Assembly (NCBI RefSeq): GCF_036880965.1 | Contig: NZ_JBAJMV010000006.1 | Location: forward strand, 248,001 to 312,000 | Length of the DNA: 64,000 bases | Direction of reading: 5' to 3' | DNA from: JAUASW01 sp036880965 | GTDB lineage: Bacteria > Pseudomonadota > Gammaproteobacteria > Burkholderiales > Burkholderiaceae_C | In this document: piece after piece, positions 1 to 9,000 of the stretch | Position numbering within the stretch: the first letter of the stretch is position 1 | Layout: the number at the start of each line of letters is the position of its first letter | Translations under genes and position numbers: made by a program | The notes under the pieces: model-generated | Told to the model about the DNA's origin: nothing | Databases searched by the model: none | Seen by the model: the letters and a program-made list of their open reading frames with translations, nothing else

Positions 1-381
1 TTGCAACTGGTGCTGGCGCAGCGCCTGGTGCGCGTGCTGTGCCCGCATTGCGCCACGCCCTACCGGCCCGACGCGCACGAGATGGCCTGGCTGCGCGCGC
101 TCTCCGGCGAGGCCGAGCCCGACATCTCGGGCCTGCGACACAGCCCCGGCTGCGCCAAGTGCAACCACACCGGCCACACCGGCCGCATGGGCGTCTATGA
201 GTTCCTGGAGATGGACCGCGACATGATCCAGGCCATCAATCAGGAAGACCCGAACCTGGTGGCCGACGTGGCCCGCGCGCAGATGCAGGGCCGCACGCTC
301 GCGAAGGAAGCGCTGGCCCTGGCGCTGGCCGGCCGCGCCTCGGTGGCCGACGCGATGAGCGTCTCCAGCCAGATGGACTGA
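1..381 (+). CDS. mshE: MSHA pilus assembly ATPase MshE, C-terminal fragment
   Basis: This is the last 126 codons of a GspE/PilB-type secretion ATPase that powers pilin polymerisation from the cytoplasmic face of the inner membrane. The frame is open at base 1, so the Walker motifs lie upstream of the window. What remains includes the tetracysteine zinc site of the family (C14-x-x-C17 and C51-x-x-C54) and the C-terminal arm with the usual GRMGVYEF stretch. The next gene, an MshG-type platform protein, starts 22 bases downstream, and the rest of an MSHA cluster follows. That context is why I name it MshE rather than PilB or GspE. The family call is firm. The sub-family name rests on the neighbours. 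Confidence 0.88.
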   Translation: MQLVLAQRLVRVLCPHCATPYRPDAHEMAWLRALSGEAEPDISGLRHSPGCAKCNHTGHTGRMGVYEFLEMDRDMIQAINQEDPNLVADVARAQMQGRTLAKEALALALAGRASVADAMSVSSQMD

Positions 382-403
382 TTGAACGGGAACAGCAGTC
401 GCC

Positions 404-1639
404 ATGCCGCACTTCGCCTACACCGCACGCAGCGGCGCTGACGCGATCAGCGGCGTGCTGGAGGCTGCCAATCCGGGCGAGGTCGCCGAACTCCTGCGCG
501 GCCGCGGCCACATGCCGGTCAGCATCAAGCCGACCGGCAGGCCCAGCAGCAGCGAAGACCTGAGCCTGGCCAAGCTGTTCGAGCGCTGGACCATTCCGCC
601 GGTCGGCACCGTCGACCTGATGCTGATGAGCCGGCAGCTGCACACCTTGCTGCGCTCGGGCGTGCCCATACTGCGCGCGTTGGCCGGGCTGCAGGAATCG
701 GCCACGCACCTGCGCCTCAAGGCCACGCTGCTGGCGCTGCGCCAGAGCCTGGAATCCGGCATCGATTTCTCCACCTCGCTGGCCCAGCATCCCGGCGTGT
801 TCAGCGGCTTCTATGTCGCGCTGGTGCGTGTGGGAGAGATGACCGGCAAGCTCGACGAGGTGCTGCTGCGCCTGTACAGCCATCTGGAATTCGAGCTCTT
901 CATGAGCCAGCAGGTCAAGGCCGCGCTGCGCTATCCGATGTTCGTCGGCATTGCCATGGCCATCGCCATCGGCGTGATCAACACCATGGTGATCCCGGCC
1001 TTTGCCGGCGTGTTCAAGAGCTTCAATGCCGAGCTGCCGCTGGCCACTCGCCTGCTGCTGGGCACGTCCGAGTTCACGATCAAGTACGGCTGGCTGATCG
1101 GCATCGCGGCCGTGGTCGCGTTCTTCCTGTGGAAGCGCTGGACCGCGACCGAGGTCGGTCAAGTCTGGTGGGACGAGAAGAAATTGAAGCTCCCGCTGGC
1201 CGGCAAGATCGTCAAGAAGGGCATGCTGGCGCGCATGACGCGCTCCCTGAGCCTGTCGCTCAAGGCGGGGGTGCCGGTGGAGCAGGCCTTGACCGTGGTG
1301 GCCCAGACGGTGGACAACAAGTTCATGCAGGGCAAGGTCGAGAAGATGCGCGAGAGCGTCGAGCGCGGCGACTCCATCCTGCGCGCGGCGGCGGCCAGCG
1401 GCGTGTTCACGCCCGTGGTGCTGCAGATGATTGCGGTCGGCGAGGAGACCGGCGCGCTGGACGAGCTGCTCGACGAAGTCGGCTCGCTCTACAGCAACGA
1501 GGTGCAGTACGAGCTCAAGACCCTGGGCCAGCAGATCGAGCCCATCCTCATCGTCTTCCTCGGCGTGCTGGTGCTGATCCTGGCGCTGGGCGTGTTCCTG
1601 CCGATCTGGGACCTGGGCCGTGTGGCCATGAAGCGATGA
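404..1639 (+). CDS. mshG: MSHA biogenesis inner-membrane platform protein MshG (GspF/PilC family)
   Basis: Polytopic inner-membrane protein of 411 residues that forms the platform on which the assembly ATPase acts. Two GspF domains are visible, roughly residues 70-195 and 275-400. Hydrophobic helices lie near 181-202, 230-243 and 384-403. The duplicated helical bundle, with similar GETG-type turns in both halves (GEMTGKLDEV, GEETGALDEL), is typical of PilC/GspF. Length is normal for the family. It follows the mshE fragment by 22 bases, matching the mshE-mshG order of classical MSHA operons. It could be confused with PilC or GspF, but pilin, MshC, MshD, MshO, MshP and MshQ-like genes follow directly. 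Confidence 0.9.
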   Translation: MPHFAYTARSGADAISGVLEAANPGEVAELLRGRGHMPVSIKPTGRPSSSEDLSLAKLFERWTIPPVGTVDLMLMSRQLHTLLRSGVPILRALAGLQESATHLRLKATLLALRQSLESGIDFSTSLAQHPGVFSGFYVALVRVGEMTGKLDEVLLRLYSHLEFELFMSQQVKAALRYPMFVGIAMAIAIGVINTMVIPAFAGVFKSFNAELPLATRLLLGTSEFTIKYGWLIGIAAVVAFFLWKRWTATEVGQVWWDEKKLKLPLAGKIVKKGMLARMTRSLSLSLKAGVPVEQALTVVAQTVDNKFMQGKVEKMRESVERGDSILRAAAASGVFTPVVLQMIAVGEETGALDELLDEVGSLYSNEVQYELKTLGQQIEPILIVFLGVLVLILALGVFLPIWDLGRVAMKR

Positions 1640-1649
1640 GGCATCGGGG

Positions 1650-2021
1650 ATGTTGAACATTCCCGCCCCGCGGTTCAAGCTCAGCCCTGGGCGGCCGACA
1701 ACTGACCTGTGCGTTGTGCGAGCGCCATGCCTGCTGCCCTGCCGAGTGAGAACAAGTGCCGCAGCGCCAGCATTTGCAAGCCAGCTTGGCACAGCGAAGC
1801 TGGAATTTGCCATCATCACCATCGTGACTGCGGTACTGATCAGCGTGGCCCTGACAAGACTCGGGGACTTGAGCACGCAGGGCAGGCAAGCCAGTCAGGA
1901 GTTCAAGCAATCGCAAGAACGCGCCGCATCGGCGCTTGAGCAAGCAGCCTGCGCCACGGCGTCGGCATCCAAGCAGGCGCCGGCATGCGGCGCGTTGAAA
2001 AGACAAGGAGTTGAGCCATGA
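1650..2021 (+). CDS. Small single-span membrane protein in the mshF position, prepilin-like
   Basis: A 123-residue protein between mshG and the pilin gene, the slot held by mshF in Vibrio-type MSHA operons. I do not recognise its sequence as a known family. Residues 50-68 form one hydrophobic helix, followed by a Gln/Ala-rich, probably coiled-coil tail. Around the helix the sequence reads G47-T-A-K-L-E52, so a glutamate sits exactly at +5 after a glycine, as in type IV prepilins. The +1 residue would be Thr instead of Phe or Met, and the leader would be unusually long and uncharged. A GTG at 1746 would give a shorter leader. The stop overlaps the pilin start (ATGA, 2018-2021), which suggests translational coupling. 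Real gene likely; function unknown. Confidence 0.6.
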   Translation: MLNIPAPRFKLSPGRPTTDLCVVRAPCLLPCRVRTSAAAPAFASQLGTAKLEFAIITIVTAVLISVALTRLGDLSTQGRQASQEFKQSQERAASALEQAACATASASKQAPACGALKRQGVEP

Positions 2022-2422
2022 AGACTCGGAAGCGTTCCGCCCAGCAGGGTTTCACGATGATCGAACTGATCGTTGTCATCGTCATTCTTGGCGTGCTGGC
2101 GGCCACCGCCCTGCCCAAGTTCTTTGACCTGGGCAGCGAAGCCAAGAGCGCCGCCCTCGCAGGCGTTGCCGGCGCCGCCAACAGCGCCATGTCCTTGAAC
2201 TACGGATCCTGCGCTGTCGTGGGCAATGTGGTCACTGCCAACAAGTGCGTGAAGATCCGCAACTGCAATGAAGTGGGCACCGTGCTGCAAGGCGGCCTGC
2301 CGACCGGCTACACCGTGGCCGCCGGCCCCATCACCAATATCGGCGACAACCTGGTATGCACCGTGACGCAGACCAGCACCACGGCCACCGCCAACTTCAC
2401 CGCCATCGGCGCCGGCACCTGA
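2018..2422 (+). CDS. mshA: MSHA-type major pilin (MshA/MshB-like type IV pilin)
   Basis: A type IV prepilin of 134 residues. It has a short basic leader, the prepilin peptidase site after G11 (QQG|FTMIEL), the invariant Glu at +5 and the long hydrophobic assembly helix IVVIVILGVLAATALPKF. The globular part is small and contains cysteines (C67, C78, C85 and C116 approximately) that could form disulfides. It resembles MshA/MshB in being compact with Ala/Gly-rich early globular sequence. It starts on an ATGA overlap with the preceding gene. Only one such pilin is present here, whereas Vibrio has both mshB and mshA, so assignment to A or B is by size and context. It is the likely shaft subunit. 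Confidence 0.85.
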   Translation: MKTRKRSAQQGFTMIELIVVIVILGVLAATALPKFFDLGSEAKSAALAGVAGAANSAMSLNYGSCAVVGNVVTANKCVKIRNCNEVGTVLQGGLPTGYTVAAGPITNIGDNLVCTVTQTSTTATANFTAIGAGT

Positions 2423-5400
2423 TCCTGACGGACCTGCGTCGACACGGGCTGCTGCGACGCGTCGCAGCAGCCTTGCTCCTGGGCGTCGCAGCCCTGGGGC
2501 CCGCCGCCGCGCAGACCTATTTCAGCGCTTCGGCGACCTTCAACTGGATCGACTCCAGCAGCCACAGCAAGGTCGGCTACGCCACCACGCCTCACAAGTT
2601 CACCACCGGCTGCACTTCGACGCCGCCGGTGCTGGACGACACGCTGAGCACGCTGATACCGATAGGCTTCACTTTCCGTTTCGGCGCAACCGACTACACC
2701 TCGCTGTACATCAACAGCAATGGCCGGCTGCAGTTCGGGAACACCACCTGCGGCGCGGGCACGCAGAGCATCGGCCCGCCTCAGACCTACACCAACGTCT
2801 ATCCCAGCTCGACGGTCAACAACACCATGAAGGTGTTCGGCGTCGACCTCGACCACACCAACCTGGTCGACAAGCCCAACTACCCGTCGGCGGCCAACAA
2901 GACGCCCTGCACCAGCAGCGCGACCTGCTATGTCTCGGTGGCCACGCTCGGGACGGCGCCCTCGCGCCAGTTCGTGGTGACCTGGAAGAACGTGCCCGAA
3001 TGGGTCAACGCCGGCAACACCAGCGGCAGCTTCGACCTGCAAGTCATCCTCAATGAGGACGGCAGCTTCGTCTACCAGTACGGCGCAATCAGCCACGGCG
3101 GTACCGGCACAGCCCAGATCGGCTGGCAGCTGAGCACCACCGATTACCAGGTGCTGGCCTTCGGCGCCGCGACCGAGCCGGCGCCCAACACGGCGATCAA
3201 GTTCTTCCTGCCCAGGCCGAGCGCCGCCTACTACTTCGACGAGGCGGCCTGGGCGCCAGGAGTCAGCAACCAGGTGGCCGACTCCAGCACGCCCGGCGGC
3301 CACCCCGGGACCGCACTGGGCCTGGCGCAGACCGCGGCCAGCGGCAAGGTCTGCCGCGCCGCCAGCATTCCACTCAACACCAGTGCCGGCCAAGTGGATG
3401 CCGTGCGCACCGGCGTCAACATCTCCACCGGCGGGCTCAATCTGCAGGGCACCGGCACGATTGCCTTCTGGTACAAGTCCAGCACCGCCTGGAGCGGCAG
3501 CGGCGTCGTCGACGCGCAACTGCTCGATGCCTCGGGTGTGGGTGGCGAATGGTTCTACCTGACCAGGAAGGCCTCCGGCGCCCTGGTCTTCACGGTCAAG
3601 GACAGCACCGGCGCCAGCCGTTCGGTCACCACCGGGGCCAACGCCTTTGCGGCCGGAACCTGGGTGCATGTCGCGGTCAGCTGGGACTTCAACGGCGCTG
3701 CCGGCAGCAACCAGGACAAGCTGCAGGTGTTCGTCAATGGCGCCACGCCGACGGCCAGCGCCTTCACTTCCTCGGGCACCGTCAGCACCGGCGTGGGCCA
3801 GCTGCATGTCGGCGACAACCCGCTGGGCGTGGCAGAAAGCAACGGCAGCGTGAACTCGGCCAACGGCCTGATCGACGAGCTGCAGGTCTACAACTATGTG
3901 CTGACCAGCACCCAGGTCAGCGTCGCCATGGCCAGCACGCACAGCTGCCCCAGCTATGTGGTGGACCATCTGGAGATCCAGTACGCCGGCGCCAACGGCC
4001 TGACCTGCGCGCCCTCCACCCTGACCCTGCGCGCCTGCGCCAATGCCAGCTGCTCCAGCCTGTTCACCGGCGGCTTTGCCGGCACGCTGACCGCTACCGG
4101 CACGCCCGCAGTGAGCTGGGACGGCAGCACCGGCAATGGCAGCGGCGCCAGTTTTGCAATTCCCAGCGGCAGCAGCTCGGTCAGCAAGAGCTTCAGCATC
4201 GGCACCGCCGGTTTCGTCGACATCGGCGTCGGCGGCCTGTCGCCCAGCCCGACCACCAGCACGCCCACTTGCAATTTCGGATCGCCGAGCTGCCGCTTCA
4301 CGGTGGCCAATGCGGGCTTCGTGTTCGATGTGCCCGACCATGTGTCCGAAACGCCGCAGACGGTCAGCGTCTCTGCGCTGACCAGCGCCGGCGGCAGCTG
4401 CGTCACGGCCCTCGCCAGCAAGACCAAGGCCGTGCGCTTTGCCTGTGCGCATGCCAATCCGGGCACGGGCACGATGCCGGTTCGCGTAGGCGGCAAAGCA
4501 CTCAATGCATCGAACAGCGCGAGCGCTGCCTGCGATGGCACAGGCCAGACGGTCAATCTCGATTTCGATGGCTCCGGCGCGGCTTCGGTCATCGTGCAAT
4601 ACGCCGATGCCGGCAAGCTCAGCCTCTCGGCCAGCTACACAGGCTCAGCCGCCACCGGCGACGCAGGCCTGGTGCTGAACGGCACCGACGATTTCGTCGC
4701 CGCGCCGGCGAGCTTCGTGTTCAGCGGGCTGCCGGCCAGCAGCCTGTTGAAGGCGGGTGAGTCCTATCCAGCCACGATCACCGCGATCAACAGCATCAAC
4801 ATGACCACGCCTGGCTTTGGCGCCGAGGCGCCTGCGGCGCTGCCGACTTTTGGCTGGACCCACACCGCACCCACAGGGCCCGGCGCCGTCGTCGGCACCG
4901 CCACAGGCACGCTGGGCAGTTTCAGCAACGGCAGTGCCAGCACGACCAGCCTGAGCTGGACCGAGGTCGGTGAAGGCCGCTGGACCATCAGCCATCCCAA
5001 CTATCTTGGCAGCGCGCTGTCGATCAACGGCAGCACCGGGGCCTTGCGTTTCATTCCCGATCATTTCGATGTGACGGTGACGCAAGGCTGCAGCGGCAGC
5101 TTCAGCTATGCAGGCCAGCCCTTCACGGTGAAGGTGGTGGCCCGGAACAAGGCCGGCGCGCAGACGAGCAACTACGACGGCGTATCGCTGGCGCCCTTTT
5201 TCGCGCGCAATGTGACGCTCAGTGATGGCGGCAGCCCCAGCCTGGGCCTGGGCACCTTCAGCGGCAACCTGATAGCCCAGGGAAGTTTCTCGCTGGGCGT
5301 GGCCACGACCACGGCGCCGACCTACAGCTACTCGGTCAAGCAGACCGGCGCCAACACATTGAAGGTTCGCGCCACCGACACCGACGGCGTCAGTTCGGCC

Positions 5401-5928
5401 GGTGCCGGGACCGAAGGCACGACGCTGCTGCGCAGCGGCCGCCTGCGCTTGTCCAACGGCTTTGGTTCTAAGAGCAGCCCCCTGGGTCTCGCCGTCGAGG
5501 CGCAGTACTGGACCGGCAAGAGCTGGATCAAGAACGCGCAGGACAGTTGCACCGTCATCCCGGCATCCGCCATCGCGCGCTTCAATCCGCTGACGCCGAC
5601 CGGCACCGTCAGTACCGCGATGAACAATACGGCCTCTGCTGTCACGATTGCCGCGGGCGCCGGCACGCTCACGCTGTCAGCGGCCAGCCCCGCCGCTGCA
5701 GGCAGCCTGGACGTGGCCATCAACTTGGGCAATGCCGCAGCTGACCAGGCATGCTCCAGCATTTCACGCAATCCCAGTACTGCCGCCGCCCGTCCCTGGC
5801 TGCGCTCGCAATACGGCAGCGCCGGCGGCTGCGGCAGCGCCTGGGACCGCGACCCGAGCGCCCGCGCCAGCTTCGGCATCTTCTCGCCCGAAACCCGCAA
5901 GAACCTGCACACGCGCGAACTGTTCTGA
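2419..5928 (+). CDS. mshQ: MshQ-like giant surface protein 1 (LamG-like module + DUF6701-type C-terminus)
   Basis: A secreted protein of about 1169 residues. The order is: a signal peptide ending near AAA-QTYF (residues 1-31); a beta-rich domain reminiscent of nidogen-type modules (about 35-255); a LamG/concanavalin-like domain (about 270-510) with the typical LIDELQVYN motif; then a 600-residue Ser/Thr/Gly-rich region of the MshQ/DUF6701 kind. The C-terminal end is nearly identical to that of the next gene. There is no ATG or GTG near the signal peptide. I chose the CTG at 2419 because it overlaps the pilin stop (CTGA) in the same geometry as the other junctions here. The only upstream ATG (2356) would add a His/Arg-rich shadow of the pilin gene. 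Role inferred: pilus-associated tip adhesin or surface protein. Confidence 0.8.
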   Translation: MILTDLRRHGLLRRVAAALLLGVAALGPAAAQTYFSASATFNWIDSSSHSKVGYATTPHKFTTGCTSTPPVLDDTLSTLIPIGFTFRFGATDYTSLYINSNGRLQFGNTTCGAGTQSIGPPQTYTNVYPSSTVNNTMKVFGVDLDHTNLVDKPNYPSAANKTPCTSSATCYVSVATLGTAPSRQFVVTWKNVPEWVNAGNTSGSFDLQVILNEDGSFVYQYGAISHGGTGTAQIGWQLSTTDYQVLAFGAATEPAPNTAIKFFLPRPSAAYYFDEAAWAPGVSNQVADSSTPGGHPGTALGLAQTAASGKVCRAASIPLNTSAGQVDAVRTGVNISTGGLNLQGTGTIAFWYKSSTAWSGSGVVDAQLLDASGVGGEWFYLTRKASGALVFTVKDSTGASRSVTTGANAFAAGTWVHVAVSWDFNGAAGSNQDKLQVFVNGATPTASAFTSSGTVSTGVGQLHVGDNPLGVAESNGSVNSANGLIDELQVYNYVLTSTQVSVAMASTHSCPSYVVDHLEIQYAGANGLTCAPSTLTLRACANASCSSLFTGGFAGTLTATGTPAVSWDGSTGNGSGASFAIPSGSSSVSKSFSIGTAGFVDIGVGGLSPSPTTSTPTCNFGSPSCRFTVANAGFVFDVPDHVSETPQTVSVSALTSAGGSCVTALASKTKAVRFACAHANPGTGTMPVRVGGKALNASNSASAACDGTGQTVNLDFDGSGAASVIVQYADAGKLSLSASYTGSAATGDAGLVLNGTDDFVAAPASFVFSGLPASSLLKAGESYPATITAINSINMTTPGFGAEAPAALPTFGWTHTAPTGPGAVVGTATGTLGSFSNGSASTTSLSWTEVGEGRWTISHPNYLGSALSINGSTGALRFIPDHFDVTVTQGCSGSFSYAGQPFTVKVVARNKAGAQTSNYDGVSLAPFFARNVTLSDGGSPSLGLGTFSGNLIAQGSFSLGVATTTAPTYSYSVKQTGANTLKVRATDTDGVSSAGAGTEGTTLLRSGRLRLSNGFGSKSSPLGLAVEAQYWTGKSWIKNAQDSCTVIPASAIARFNPLTPTGTVSTAMNNTASAVTIAAGAGTLTLSAASPAAAGSLDVAINLGNAAADQACSSISRNPSTAAARPWLRSQYGSAGGCGSAWDRDPSARASFGIFSPETRKNLHTRELF
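5794..5891 (+). repeat. 98-bp near-identical tract shared with the second mshQ-like gene (copy 1)
   Basis: This tract matches 9463-9560 with only two differences (5820 C/T and 5859 C/T), both silent third positions of Ser codons. It encodes the conserved end of both MshQ-like proteins (PWLRSQYGSAGGC and so on). Much of the rest of the shared C-terminal half has drifted further, so the tract looks like recent gene conversion or very strong constraint. Confidence 0.85.
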
Positions 5929-5957
5929 AGCCACCGTGGCGGCGAGAACAAATGCCG

Positions 5958-5988
5958 GCGAGTTGCGCCAGGCATGCTCGCAACTCGC
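5958..5988 (+). other. Intergenic hairpin between the two mshQ-like genes
   Basis: GCGAGTTGCG (5958-5967) and CGCAACTCGC (5979-5988) form a perfect 10-bp inverted repeat with an 11-base loop. No T-run follows, so it is not a standard intrinsic terminator. It could be an mRNA processing or stability element that sets the ratio of the two large proteins. One possible upstream ATG of the next gene (5974) lies in the loop. Confidence 0.6.
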
Positions 5989-6009
5989 ACAAAACGCCGC
6001 CGATTTGAC

Positions 6010-9000
6010 ATGATCGGCACCATGCAAGCCCGACAGGTTGCAGCAAGCGCAAGCTCCGCCGCCCGCCCTCCTCGCCAGCGCGCCCGCATCGGCATGCTGG
6101 CGCTGGCGCTGCTGACATTGGCGATGCCCGCCTGGGCAACGACGTACAAGGTGGGCACCGCCAGCGCATCGTGCACAAGCCCTACGCACAGCAGCATCTC
6201 CGCAGCACTGGCGGCGGCAGGCGGCTCGGGAAGCAATCACACGATCAATATCTGCGCCGGCACCTATGCCGAGAACAATCTCGACATCACTGGCACCGGC
6301 CACGCAGGCCTGACGATGCAGTCGGCCAGCGGCGCACTCGACGTCAAGATCTGGCCGGGCAACTGCACCGGCAACAAGCTGATCACGGTCAGCAAGAACA
6401 ATGTGACGCTCAAGGGCCTGGACCTGCTGGGCCCCAACGGCAACTGCGTCGCGATATCGGGCACCGATGCTGGCAACTTCACTGGCCAGAACTTGAAGAT
6501 CGATGCGCAGGGGGACGGCATCAAATTCAGCGGTTACTCGCCCGCCCTGATGCTGAGCCAGGTCACCATCACCTCGGCCAAGGGCATGGGCATTGATGCC
6601 AGCGGCAGTGGCGACACCGTTACCTTCAGCCGCATCACCGTCACCAGCGCCAAGACCCATGGCATCCATGTGAAGGCGCGCTGGTCCAGCCCGGTATTCA
6701 CCGACATCGTGATCAATGCGGGTTCGCACGGCATCTACCTGGAAGACTCGCAGAACTCCACGCTGCAGGTGCAGACGCTGGCGCGCAACACGATCAGCGC
6801 CGGCAACGATGGCCTGCACTACATCGGCGACACCGGCACCTTCAAGGTCCACGACACCACGCTCTCCGGCGGCACCGACAGTGCCAATGACAACGCAATC
6901 CAGGTGCAGAGCAATGTCTGGGGAGCCTGGGAAATCAAGCGGGTCTCCATCAGCGCCTCGCATGGCGGCGCGATCCGGGTGAATGGTGGCGACGCTCCCA
7001 CGCTGGAAGACCTGGACATCACCTCCGAAAAGGAAGGCATCTATCTCAACGGCTCGCAGAACGCCAGGATCAAGGTCGGCACGCTCAGCAAGAACAAGAT
7101 CCAGGCCGGCGCTACCGGCATCTTCCTGACCGGCAATGCCGGCACCTTCACGGTCGACAAGACCGAGATCACGGCCGGTTCGGGCTCCAGCCACCATGGC
7201 ATCCGCGCCAGCAAGACCTGGGGCGCCTGGCAGGTCACGAACAACAAGGTCCTCAGTGCCGGCGGCCACGGCATCTATATCGAAGCCGGCGGCGGCAGCG
7301 GCGTTGTCAGCAACAACCATTCGCGCAGCAATGGCAACAATGCGCTGCGCCTGCTCGACGCTCAGGAATGGACCGGCACCCTGATCTCGGGCAACTGCTT
7401 CTACGCCAGCACCGGCAGCGACGACGCGTACAACCGTGACCAGAATTCGAGCTACACGGTGAGCGGCGTCGGTAACTTCTGGGGCAGCACCAGTGGCAGC
7501 ACCGGCTACTCCGAAACCTGCGTGGACGCGAATGCCAATGGCATCTGCGACGTGGCCTACACCGTGCCTGGCAATCCGACGCGCAGCGACACAGCGCCGC
7601 TGAAGACAGCCCCATCCAGTTGCGGCGGCTCCACGCCGACCAGCCTGCATCACCTGGAGCTTCAACATGCAAGCGGCAGCGGCATCACCTGCTCGCCGAC
7701 CTCGATCACCGTGCTGGCTTGCCAGGACGCGAGCTGCAGCACGCTCTATACCGGCGGTGTCAGCGGATCCTTGAGCGCGGGCAGCGGCGCGACCGTGACC
7801 TGGCCTTCGGGCAGCGGCTTCACGATCGGTTCCGGCGCCAGCTCGACCACCGTGGCCATGCAGATGACCACGGTCGGATCTGCCCTGCTCGGTGCCAGCA
7901 CCAGCACGCCAACAGCCGCCGCGGCCACCAGCTGCAACTTCGGCAGCCCCTCCTGCACCTTCAGTGCCGTCGATTCCGGCTTCATCTTCGATGTGCCAAA
8001 CCATGTCGCAGAGAACTCGCAGACGGTTAGCATCAGCGCCGTGCGCAAATCCGACTCCAGCCTGGCATGCACGCCGGCCTTTGCCAGCGTCAGCAAGAAC
8101 ATCAAGTTCACTTGCGGCTACGGCAATCCCGGCAGTGGCTTCGTGCCCGCTCGCGTTGCCGGCAAGGCTTTGAACAGCAGCAACAGCATGGCTGCAGCCT
8201 GCGACGCGACGGGCCAGACCACGAGCCTCAGCTTCAATGCCAGCGGCGTCGCCAGCTTCAGCCTCCTGTATGCCGATGCAGGCCAGATGACACTGACGGC
8301 CAGCTACACCGGCAGCGGCAGCGATGCGGGCCTGGCGATGAGCGGCAGCGACAGCTTCATCGCCGCGCCCAAGGACTTCGCTTTCAGCGCCATCACCGCC
8401 GCACCGATCAAGGCCGGCCGCAACTTCTCGGCCACGCTGACGGCGCGCAATAACGCCGGCACAGCCATGGCCAACTTCGGCAGGGAAAGCAGCCCGGCCG
8501 CGCCCAGCTTGACGCATTCACGCGTCCTGCCGACCGGCAGTGGCGTCAGCGACGGCATCTTCGCCGGCAGCCTGGGCAGCTTCAGCGCCGGCAGTGCCAC
8601 CGCCAGCAATCTCGCCTGGACCGAGGTCGGCAAGATCGACCTGACGGCCACGCTGAACAACTACCTGGGCAGCGGCTTCTCAGCCACGGGCAGCACCGGC
8701 AGCGCCGGCGCCGTGGGGCCATTCACGCCTGACCATTTCGACGTCACGGTGACGCCGGCCTGCGGCCCGTCCTTCAGCTACGCAGGCCAGCCTTTCACCG
8801 TGGCCCTGGCGGCGCGCAATGCGATCAACATGACGACCGTCAACTACGACGGCGGCAGCCGGCTGAGCCCTGCCTATGCCAAGGTGCACACGCTCAGCGA
8901 TGGCACGGCGCTGGGCCTGGGCAGCTTCGGCAGCACGGCCATCGTCCCCTTGGGCAACTTCGTGCTGGGCCTGGCCACGGTCAACACGCCCGCCTACACC

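Noticed and set aside
236..1876. Long reading frame on the minus strand opposite the mshE/mshG genes
   Set aside because: Rich in Arg, His and Gln with no family features; a shadow of GC-rich coding DNA. The same reasoning excludes the long opposite-strand frames at 2308-4599, 5764-8517, 16321-19107, 26933-29257, 31282-34251 and 57600-59471.
2356..2418. ATG 2356 as start of the first mshQ-like gene
   Set aside because: It adds a His/Arg-rich stretch that is just the pilin gene read in another frame, ahead of a good signal peptide.
5958..5988. Intrinsic terminator between the two mshQ-like genes
   Set aside because: The stem is perfect but no T-run follows on either strand.
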